From Paracoccaceae bacterium (GTDB lineage: Bacteria > Pseudomonadota > Alphaproteobacteria > Rhodobacterales > Rhodobacteraceae), in contig RFZH01000045.1 of NCBI GenBank assembly GCA_009920815.1, positions 1 to 13,410 of the forward strand: 13,410 nt of DNA, in the 5' to 3' direction. The notes beneath the pieces are model-generated. The model saw only the letters and a list, made by a program, of their open reading frames with translations. It was not told the DNA's origin and searched no databases. This document shows positions 6,985-13,410 of this stretch, in pieces (positions within the stretch are counted from its first letter, which is position 1; every line of letters starts with the position of its first letter). Position numbers and translations under genes: made by a program.

Positions 6985-7216
6985 TTCATCTATCCTTGGT
7001 TGATCGGGCAAAAGCCCTCTGTGTAAACTGGCCGCGCAATAACACGGGCAAACCTAATTGAAAAGTCCCTTTACGACCTGTTTTCATGATCACTTTACAA
7101 CTGCAGTCAGGCAAAACACTCTAATCTTTTGGGCGGCCCCTCTTTTGTTTTGCCGATCGACCAAGTAGGAGACACTGAGCTGCCCCAACTAGAAACGCGT
7201 GAAACCGGAAAAAACC

Positions 7217-9076
7217 ATGATCAAGATCGAAAATATTTCTTATTCTGTCGCCGGACGCACATTGGTGGAAAACGCTACTGCCACGATTCCAACGGGACAC
7301 AAGGTCGGGCTTGTCGGACGGAATGGCACGGGAAAGACTACGCTGTTTCGCGTGATCCGCGGGGAGTTATCCCTTGATACAGGCGCAATCACGGTGCCAA
7401 AAGGCGCACGAATTGGCGGCATCGCACAAGAAGTGCCTGGCAATGAGGTCTCGCTACTTGAAACGGTTTTGGCCTGCGATACGGAACGCGCGGCGCTGTT
7501 GAAGGAATCTGAAAGCGCAACAGACGGGCACAGGATCGCCGAGATCCAAACCCGACTGGCCGATATTGATGCGTGGTCCGCCGAAGGGCGCGCATCATCG
7601 ATTCTGAAAGGGTTAGGTTTTGACATCGATAAACAGTCGATGCCGTGTTCAGCATTTTCAGGTGGCTGGCGGATGCGTGTCGCTCTTGCGGGCGTCTTAT
7701 TTTCCCAACCAGATGTTTTACTTTTGGACGAACCGACAAACTATCTAGATCTTGAAGGCGCTATTTGGCTAGAAACCTACCTTGCACGTTATCCGCACAC
7801 AGTGATCATCGTCAGCCACGATCGCGGCCTTTTGAATCGCGCTGTTGGTGGTATCTTACACCTAGAAGATAAGAACCTTACTTTTTACCAAGGAAATTAC
7901 GACACATTTGCGCGCACACGCGCCGCACGCCTTGCCGTTGCTGAATCGGAAGCAAAGAAACAAGAGGCGCGTCGTGCCCATTTGCAATCTTATGTTGATC
8001 GCTTTCGTGCAAAGGCGGATAAAGCGAAGCAGGCACAATCACGCCTAAAGATGATTGCGCGCATGGAGCCAATCACACGCCCGCAAGAAGCCGCGCTTCG
8101 TCGGTTTTCATTCCCCAATCCAGAAGAGCTACAGCCGCCCATCTTGCGCCTTGATCAGGCATCCGTTGGATATGGTGATCGGACCGTCTTGCGTCAGCTT
8201 GACCTACGCATCGACCAAGATGATCGGATCGCTTTGCTTGGCCAAAACGGCGAAGGCAAATCCACGCTGTCAAAATTAATCGCAGATCGATTAAGTGTTA
8301 TGGACGGCGCAATTGTGCGCAGCTCAAAACTCCGTATCGGATATTTTGCGCAGCATCAGGTTGATGAACTGCATCTGGACGAAACGCCCCTTGACCACAT
8401 ACGTCGCGCCCGTCCTGATCGCACACCCGCGCAATTGCGCGCCATCTTGGGGGGCTTTGGGATCGGCGTTGAACAGGCCGACACACTGGTCGGCAGCCTG
8501 TCGGGTGGTCAAAAGGCGCGGTTGTCGCTTTTGTTGGCGACACTCGACGCACCACATCTTTTGATATTGGATGAACCAACGAACCACCTCGACATCGAAA
8601 GTCGCGAAGCCTTAGTCGAAGCATTAACCGATTACAGCGGCGCCGTTATTCTGGTCAGCCATGATATGCATCTTTTATCAATGGTTGCTGATCGGTTATG
8701 GTTGGTCAAAAACGGACAGGTCACGCCATACCCCGATGATCTTGAGGCCTATCGTGCACAGTTACTGTCATCCGAAAACACCAAAAAACAAGAGGCTTCG
8801 AAACCTGCGCCAAAACCGAAACGCGCGACACGAGATGAAATTTTGGCGCTCAGGGCCGAACTTAGGAAATGTGAAGAGCGGGTTGAAAAACTGGCCGCCA
8901 TGCAAGATAAATTGGCCGCAAAGCTTGCAGATCCTGCGCTTTACGAGGACGAAAAGATCGGCGAGTTAGAGGTATGGAACCGTAAATACGCCGAAGTGAT
9001 GGAAGCGATTGATCGCGCCGAAACGCTTTGGGTGACGGCACAAGGTGCGTTGGATAAGGTACTCGCGACAGGGTAA
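7217..9076 (+). CDS. ABC-F family ATPase (YheS/Uup-like)
   Basis: A 619-residue soluble protein with two ABC ATPase domains and no membrane segments. First domain: Walker A GRNGTGKT (34-41), signature FSGGW (147-151), Walker B LLLDEPTN (168-175), and switch His201 in VSHDR. A charged linker of about 80 residues follows (QEARRAHLQSYVDRFRAKAD region). Second domain: Walker A GQNGEGKS (342-349), LSGGQ (427-431), LILDEPTN (449-456), and His482. The Lys/Glu-rich tail (about 540-615) should form a coiled coil. ABC-F proteins act on ribosomes, relieving stalls or protecting against some antibiotics. The housekeeping YheS-like type fits best, and resistance is not implied. The ATG at 7217 is chosen because the family starts MI.I.; a GTG at 7199 is in frame. 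MarC follows 6 bases after the stop. Confidence 0.92.
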   Translation: MIKIENISYSVAGRTLVENATATIPTGHKVGLVGRNGTGKTTLFRVIRGELSLDTGAITVPKGARIGGIAQEVPGNEVSLLETVLACDTERAALLKESESATDGHRIAEIQTRLADIDAWSAEGRASSILKGLGFDIDKQSMPCSAFSGGWRMRVALAGVLFSQPDVLLLDEPTNYLDLEGAIWLETYLARYPHTVIIVSHDRGLLNRAVGGILHLEDKNLTFYQGNYDTFARTRAARLAVAESEAKKQEARRAHLQSYVDRFRAKADKAKQAQSRLKMIARMEPITRPQEAALRRFSFPNPEELQPPILRLDQASVGYGDRTVLRQLDLRIDQDDRIALLGQNGEGKSTLSKLIADRLSVMDGAIVRSSKLRIGYFAQHQVDELHLDETPLDHIRRARPDRTPAQLRAILGGFGIGVEQADTLVGSLSGGQKARLSLLLATLDAPHLLILDEPTNHLDIESREALVEALTDYSGAVILVSHDMHLLSMVADRLWLVKNGQVTPYPDDLEAYRAQLLSSENTKKQEASKPAPKPKRATRDEILALRAELRKCEERVEKLAAMQDKLAAKLADPALYEDEKIGELEVWNRKYAEVMEAIDRAETLWVTAQGALDKVLATG

Positions 9077-9082
9077 GGATGT

Positions 9083-9700
9083 ATGGACACTCCATTTTTA
9101 ATTACGTCTTTTGTGACGCTATTTGTTATTGTCGATCCCATTGGCCTGACCCCGCTTTTTGCGGCTATGACCCAAGATATGAAGATTAAGCTTCAGCGCC
9201 AAATTGCAACGCGTGCAATTATTGTTGCGTTCTTTATTTTGGTCGCCTTTGCGTTATTTGGCGATGCTATTTTGTCGTTTGCAGGCATTTCAATGCCAGC
9301 CTTTCGGATCGCAGGCGGGATTTTGCTATTTATAACCGCGCTTGATATGTTGTTTGAACGCCGTACAAAACGACGCGAAGGTCAAAAGGACGAAGAGCTG
9401 CGCGATGACCCATCCGTTTTTCCTTTGGCCATTCCACTGATCGCAGGACCTGGTTCCATTGCGACCGTCATCCTTTTGGCCGGAAACACAAATGTTGAGA
9501 ATAGCTTGATCTGGACCTTTGGGGTCATTGCAGCTGTCTTGTCATCTGTTTTCGCGATGTTTTTAACCGCCCCTTTGATACAACGCGCCCTCGGCAAAAC
9601 CGGAATCAATGTCACTACACGTCTGTTGGGTATGTTATTGGCGGCTTTGGCCGTGCAATTTGTGATGGATGGGATTGCCGATTTCGGTTTGCGTTCCTAA
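9083..9700 (+). CDS. MarC family integral membrane protein
   Basis: A 205-residue inner-membrane protein with six predicted hydrophobic segments at about 5-27, 42-64, 70-90, 115-135, 141-164 and 180-198, and a charged cytoplasmic loop (91-111) in the middle. IVDPIGLTPLF (16-26) and PLAIPLIAGPGSIATVILL (114-132) are the paired signature blocks of MarC/YhgN. Length is typical. The name came from a claimed link to multiple antibiotic resistance in E. coli that later work did not support. A small-molecule transport role is suspected, but the substrate is unknown. The start codon is 6 bases after the ABC-F stop, and its AAGGA ribosome site overlaps that stop, so the two genes are co-translated in one operon. 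Confidence 0.92.
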   Translation: MDTPFLITSFVTLFVIVDPIGLTPLFAAMTQDMKIKLQRQIATRAIIVAFFILVAFALFGDAILSFAGISMPAFRIAGGILLFITALDMLFERRTKRREGQKDEELRDDPSVFPLAIPLIAGPGSIATVILLAGNTNVENSLIWTFGVIAAVLSSVFAMFLTAPLIQRALGKTGINVTTRLLGMLLAALAVQFVMDGIADFGLRS

Positions 9701-9709
9701 ATATCATCC

Positions 9710-10285
9710 ATGGATACAAATGACTATGAACGACTGGTATATTTGTCAATCTTGGCCTTTGCCATCGGGTTGCCGGTTTTGTTGTCCTATGGCCGTTTGC
9801 GTGACCTTTTAAAGCCTTTGCTGGCATGGGCAGTGATTTTTGCTATTGCCATCTTTGGGGTTGGAATGTGGCAATCCCTCAACAATTCAGGCCCGCGCAA
9901 TGCGCAAGTCACCTCATCTGGCGACGTTGTTTTACCTGTTGGACCGGACGGTCATTTCATGGCAATTTTGTCCGTGAACGGAAAACCCATAGAATTTATG
10001 GTTGACACTGGCGCAACAGAAATTGTGCTAAGTAAAGATGATGCCAAAAAGCTCGGGTTTGACCTGTCCAAACTTGCGTTTATCGGGACGGCCTACACAG
10101 CAAATGGCCCGGTGAGCAGCGCCCCGGTAAGGCTTGAATCCATTTCGCTCGGCCCGTTTCATGATGAAAATGTGCGCGCAACCGTAAATGGGGGGGATTT
10201 ATTCGGATCGCTTTTGGGGATGGAATATCTACGCCGCTTTGGCAGCATTGAAATTACACGTGACGCAATGATTTTGCGTAGATGA
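9710..10285 (+). CDS. Membrane-anchored retropepsin-like aspartic protease (TIGR02281 family)
   Basis: A 191-residue protein with two N-terminal hydrophobic segments (about 9-27 and 36-54) followed by a domain likely to lie in the periplasm. MVDTGATEIVLS (97-108) carries the catalytic Asp99 of the single-domain, dimerising clan AA proteases. GSLLGMEYLRRFG (166-178) is the conserved psi-loop-like block that follows in this family. The Caulobacter periplasmic protease PerP, which processes the polarity protein PodJ, is a relative by architecture; the same substrate should not be assumed here. It begins 10 bases after MarC, so it is the third gene of the ABC-F/MarC operon. Its stop is one base from the convergent holC stop. 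Confidence 0.9.
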   Translation: MDTNDYERLVYLSILAFAIGLPVLLSYGRLRDLLKPLLAWAVIFAIAIFGVGMWQSLNNSGPRNAQVTSSGDVVLPVGPDGHFMAILSVNGKPIEFMVDTGATEIVLSKDDAKKLGFDLSKLAFIGTAYTANGPVSSAPVRLESISLGPFHDENVRATVNGGDLFGSLLGMEYLRRFGSIEITRDAMILRR

Positions 10286-10286
10286 T

Positions 10287-10766
10287 TTAGCTTTTTGATT
10301 GGTTGGTTGCACCACTCTCGGCCTTTTTGGCCCAGCGACCGCTTTCTTCTGACCAATATTGCGCGACACATCCCGCGTCGGTGTAATATTTCCAATGTTG
10401 ACGGGCCAAGCTTACGGCATCGTTATCATGGCCATCAAACAAAACGCAGACGCGCTGTGCGTCCGCTATTTCATCTGGCGTTACCTCTGCACCCCCAACA
10501 AGTATGATGCACTCGCGCTTTGGCGATGCAGGCGCTTGACCCAAGATTATTGGCGTTGATGCGTCAATCACCCCATCCGAAATAGCGTGTGGCAAGAAAG
10601 CGTCTTCAGGCGATTTCCATAGGTCTTGATCTAATTGCTCAATCATTGCGCTATCGCGACCACGCACTTCCACGCTCCACCCTGCCTGTAGTGCTTTTTC
10701 AAGCAAAACAGGCAAGGTGTGTTCAAGCGGTTGCCGCGTGAGATGATAGAAATAGACCGCGCCCAT
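10287..10766 (-). CDS. holC: DNA polymerase III subunit chi
   Basis: A 159-residue chi subunit, the clamp-loader component that links the replisome to single-stranded DNA-binding protein. VYFYHLTRQPLEHTLPVLLE opens the protein, followed by KALQAGWSVEVRG and LDQDLWKSPEDAFLPHA. All are strongly family-like, as is the later DGHDNDAV...ARQHWK block. Length is normal for alphaproteobacteria. The ATG at 10766 shares one base with the pepA stop (TGATG), which indicates translational coupling; a TTG one codon earlier is possible. In this lineage holC usually sits directly behind pepA, as here. Because pepA is broken, expression of holC by coupling may be reduced. Confidence 0.93.
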   Translation of the reverse strand: MGAVYFYHLTRQPLEHTLPVLLEKALQAGWSVEVRGRDSAMIEQLDQDLWKSPEDAFLPHAISDGVIDASTPIILGQAPASPKRECIILVGGAEVTPDEIADAQRVCVLFDGHDNDAVSLARQHWKYYTDAGCVAQYWSEESGRWAKKAESGATNQSKS

Positions 10767-12019
10767 CAATCCGCTTCAATGATGTCGGAAACCAGCCGGT
10801 TCAGCGTGCGCACCCCCCAACCCGATGCGCGCGACGCCGAGTAGGTCGATGCGCCAGGCGTCTGACAGACACCCGCAATATCTAGATGGATCCACGGTGT
10901 CTGTGGTTTAACAAAACGCTGTAGGAATTGTGCAGCCGTAATCGACCCTGCAGGACGACCGCCGATGTTTTTCATATCTGCAATGCGCGATTTCAACAGG
11001 GCGTCGTAAGCATCACCCAATGGCATCCGCCACGCACCTTCATCTTCGGCTTTTGCCGCGCCCAACAAGGCATTACAAAGTGTGTCATCATTTGAAAACA
11101 CACCTGCATTTTCATGCCCAAGACCGATGATGATCGCCCCCGTCAAGGTGGCCAAATCGATCATACCCGTTGGATTAAAACGTTCCTGCGCATACCACAT
11201 GACATCACATAGCACCAAACGACCTTCGGCATCTGTGTTAATAACTTCGATCTCATGGTCCCCGCGACAACCGCAGCGCCACCCATATCAGAGGTCATAT
11301 CCTCCATTCCGGCCGCGGGCTTTAGGGAAATGCCCCCGGTATCAAAGCATACGCCTTTGCCAACCAGTGCGAATGGATTTTGTCCTTTTTCGCCACCGTT
11401 CCATTGCATCACAACAATTTTTGACGGGCTGGCAGATCCTTGTCCAACCCCCAAAAGCGCGCCCATGCCCAAATCTTTTAAGGCAGCTTCATCCAATATT
11501 TCGACCTCAATACCAAGCGCGCTAAGCCCTTGCAAACGGGTCGCGAACTCAGTCGTGGTTAAGATATTGGCAGGCTCATTAACCAGGTCACGGGTAAAAT
11601 TAACGCCTTCGACAATCGAAATCGCCGTGTCAAAAGACGCACGGTGGTCCTCTGGTTTGACCGCCATAACGGTCACATGTTTTGCATCGTCAGCGCCATC
11701 CGCATTGGTTTTATGTGCTAAGAGCCCCTGCTTTGCGCGCCTGTTGCGCATCTGCGCGGCGATCAAGCTTGACCACATCTATCGCAACCGCGTCCAGTCC
11801 CACCGGAAAGGCAAGCGTCGTGACATCGCTCAATTTCATTTTTTCAAATTTGTCAGATGACACTAAACGCGCCAAGCTTCCTTTTGAGATTTTGTTCAGC
11901 TTGCGACCAATTTGATCCAAGGTACCATCTGAGGACACAATCGCAACGATCCTGCCATCGAAAGAAGATAGATCTGTTAAATCAAGTTCTGCAAGCTTTA
12001 CATCAAGTGCCTTTGACAT
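10766..12019 (-). pseudogene. pepA: Leucyl aminopeptidase, broken by two frame-changing internal deletions
   Basis: The sequence reads as PepA (M17 metalloaminopeptidase) in three segments. The N-terminal segment 12019 to about 11720 begins MSKALDVKLAELDLTDLSSF, ends ARKAGALST, and meets TAA at 11711-11713. The middle segment, about 11719 to 11255, is in another frame and contains VNEPANILTTTEF, VGKGVCFDTGGISLKP and DMGGAA. The C-terminal segment, about 11250 to 10766, is back in the first frame and contains INTDAEGRLVL, TLTGAIIIGLGHENAGVF, IGGRPAGSITAAQFL and HLDIAG. Compared with intact PepA (about 490-500 residues), roughly 38 residues are missing at the first junction and about 40 at the second, where VVG..EN.P.G.A.RPGD should lie. 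The residues for both metals and catalysis are all still encoded. GGGAG precedes the ATG at 12019. It is very probably non-functional, unless the gaps are assembly errors. Confidence 0.85.
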
Positions 12020-12235
12020 ATCACGCTCCCGTTTGTTGGATTTTGTTAAGCAGTAATCATTTCACGTTCTAATGACCATATATAAGTGGAAAAAAATTCT
12101 TTTTTATGTAACATGACCCGATTGGATATGGCTTAATTTCGCTTGCACAAAACGGGCAAAGTGTGGACTGGGCTGGACAATGTATCGAATTTTTGCAATC
12201 CACAAAGACAACCACTATCAAAGGCGTTGGGCGTG

Positions 12236-13369
12236 ATGTCAAAATTCGACAGATATATCCTTTCTCAATGCTTTTCGGTTTATGGTTTTTTTACCTTGGT
12301 ATTTGTTCTTTTGGTTTGGATCAACCGCGCTGTCATCTTGTTTGATGAATTGATTGGGGATGGCCATTCCGCCTGGGTATTTTTGGAATTTTCCTCATTG
12401 GCCCTGCCAAGCGTTTTTGCCGCTGTTCTTCCGTTATCTAGTTTTGCAGCAACCCTTTATGTCACCAATCGTCTCAGCAATGAAAGCGAGCTGGCCGTCA
12501 TGCAAGCCACAGGGTTCAGTCCGTGGCGTTTGGCGCGGCCATTTGCCTATTTTGGTTTGCTGAGCGCACTGTTCTTGGCTGTATTTACGCTGTTTCTCGC
12601 GCCCCTCGCTGGCCAGAAACAAACCTATCGTGAGACAGAGCTTTCCTCAGACCTTGCCGCAAAACTGTTAAAGGATGGCGTGTTTCAGCATCCGGCCGAT
12701 GGGGTCACACTTTATATCCGCGAAATACTCGCAACGGGCGAATTAAAAGACACGTATATCTCGGACCGCAGAGATCCGAAACAGAGCGTCACTCATACCG
12801 CATCCACAGGATATTTATTGCGCCAAGGGGATCGAAACATTGTTGTGTTATCTGACGGTCAAACCCAAAATTATGAAAAAGAAACAGAAACACTCTCGAT
12901 CACCCAATTCGCCGATTGGACCTATGATTTAGGTTCAGATATATTTGACAACGCCCCGACCAAGTTCGCCATTTCAAAGGTGCCGACCTCAACCATCCTG
13001 CTGACGCCAAAACTTGCACAACAGATTTCTAACCGCCCACCCGCATTCGTAAACGAGGAATTGCACAAAAGGCTGCATGGCCCAGTCTTGGCGTTTACAA
13101 CCGCGCTGGTCGGATTTGGCGCAATATTTGTCGCAGGTTTTAGCCGCTTTGGCGTTGGACGCTATATACTCTTTGGCATATTTGTTTTGGTATTGATGAA
13201 AATGATCGAAAGCGCGGTAACAGGACCAACCCGCACGATCTATGAACTTTGGCCTTTGATTTACGCGCCCAGCATTTTTGGGCTAGCCTGTGTCTGTATG
13301 ATGCTCTTGTGGACGCAAAGATCACGGAAAATCGCCCCTCCAATCGCCGAAACAGGGGCCGCATCATGA
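12236..13369 (+). CDS. lptF: LPS export ABC transporter permease LptF
   Basis: A 377-residue YjgP/YjgQ-family permease. With LptG and two LptB ATPases it extracts LPS from the inner membrane and passes it to LptC/LptA. Three hydrophobic segments (about 13-35, 52-77, 103-124) are followed by a periplasmic beta-jellyroll domain (about 130-265) and three more segments (about 283-302, 309-326, 338-360). ELAVMQATGFSPWRLARP (85-102) is the cytoplasmic coupling helix that contacts LptB. The frame is open upstream to 12143, but the ATG at 12236 (MSKFDRYILSQ) matches the family start and length. A GTG one codon before it and only a weak ribosome site leave some doubt. lptG overlaps its stop by four bases (ATGA). 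pepA lies divergent upstream, the usual order in Rhodobacterales. Confidence 0.95.
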   Translation: MSKFDRYILSQCFSVYGFFTLVFVLLVWINRAVILFDELIGDGHSAWVFLEFSSLALPSVFAAVLPLSSFAATLYVTNRLSNESELAVMQATGFSPWRLARPFAYFGLLSALFLAVFTLFLAPLAGQKQTYRETELSSDLAAKLLKDGVFQHPADGVTLYIREILATGELKDTYISDRRDPKQSVTHTASTGYLLRQGDRNIVVLSDGQTQNYEKETETLSITQFADWTYDLGSDIFDNAPTKFAISKVPTSTILLTPKLAQQISNRPPAFVNEELHKRLHGPVLAFTTALVGFGAIFVAGFSRFGVGRYILFGIFVLVLMKMIESAVTGPTRTIYELWPLIYAPSIFGLACVCMMLLWTQRSRKIAPPIAETGAAS

Positions 13370-13410
13370 TATTGCACAAGTATTTTGCCAAGAAGTATTT
13401 CTATTATTAT
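13366..13410 (+). CDS. lptG: LPS export permease LptG, first 15 codons only
   Basis: The ATG at 13366 overlaps the lptF stop (ATGA) and has AGGGG about 8 bases upstream. The 15 codons before the window edge read MILHKYFAKKYFYYY, which matches the start of rhodobacterial LptG (MILH.YFA). It would be the partner permease of LptF, translated by coupling. The rest lies outside the window. Confidence 0.85.
   Translation, partial: MILHKYFAKKYFYYY

Noticed and set aside
7006..7017. GGGC-AAAA-GCCC hairpin in the ndk leader
   Set aside because: The stem is only four base pairs, with no sign of a riboswitch or attenuator, and is likely chance.
7094..7125. TTTACA and TCTAAT upstream of the ABC-F gene as a promoter
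   Set aside because: The boxes match well, but the spacing is 20 bases, too long for a confident call.
7217..9700. ABC-F plus MarC as an antibiotic resistance island
   Set aside because: Both look like housekeeping members in a conserved chromosomal order. No resistance-type ABC-F features or mobile DNA are seen.
11255..11860. Plus-strand open frame of 201 codons antisense to pepA
   Set aside because: It mirrors the codon structure of the conserved pepA sequence on the other strand. There is no ribosome site and no recognisable domain.
12090..12105. A-tract followed by T-tract between pepA and lptF
   Set aside because: The seven A and six T can pair only weakly. It looks like AT-rich promoter DNA and not a terminator or a specific site.

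Overview
The window looks like chromosomal DNA from an alphaproteobacterium of the Rhodobacterales (Roseobacter-like), with GC content near 50% by eye, lower than many members of that order. The basis is gene content and order: ndk, an ABC-F ATPase, a MarC protein, a TIGR02281-type membrane aspartic protease, holC, pepA, lptF and lptG, plus protein sequences that read as that lineage from memory. No mobile element, tRNA, rRNA or CRISPR array was seen.

Layout. Bases 3-257 (+) hold the end of an unrecognised gene cut by the window edge. A short convergent gap with two hairpins follows. Bases 339-4141 (-) are a tightly overlapping three-gene unit transcribed leftwards: a molybdenum hydroxylase large subunit of the CoxL form II type, a DUF2235 alpha/beta hydrolase, and a small CoA-binding protein. 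Just upstream on the same strand is a PLP-dependent ornithine/lysine-type decarboxylase (4211-5350). It is divergent from an Lrp/AsnC regulator (5554-5985), which probably controls it. An HD-domain gene (6059-6493) follows. It appears to lack its C-terminal end and meets ndk (6562-6984, -) at a strong bidirectional terminator.

Bases 7217-10285 (+) form a compact operon of an ABC-F ATPase, a MarC-family membrane protein and the retropepsin-like protease. It faces holC and pepA (-) with one base between the stop codons. pepA (10766-12019) is broken: its sequence is spread over three segments in two reading frames, and two stretches of the normal protein are missing. Divergent from pepA, lptF starts the LPS-export permease pair, and lptG runs off the right edge.

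The right half is housekeeping: nucleotide pools, ribosome-associated ATPase, envelope proteins, replication and LPS transport. The left half is accessory metabolism: an orphan Mo-hydroxylase unit and polyamine or amino-acid decarboxylation. I did not find a convincing new multi-gene defence or mobile system. The most unusual points are the decayed pepA, the HD protein that lost its last metal ligand, and the orphan CoxL-like/DUF2235/CoA-binding unit.
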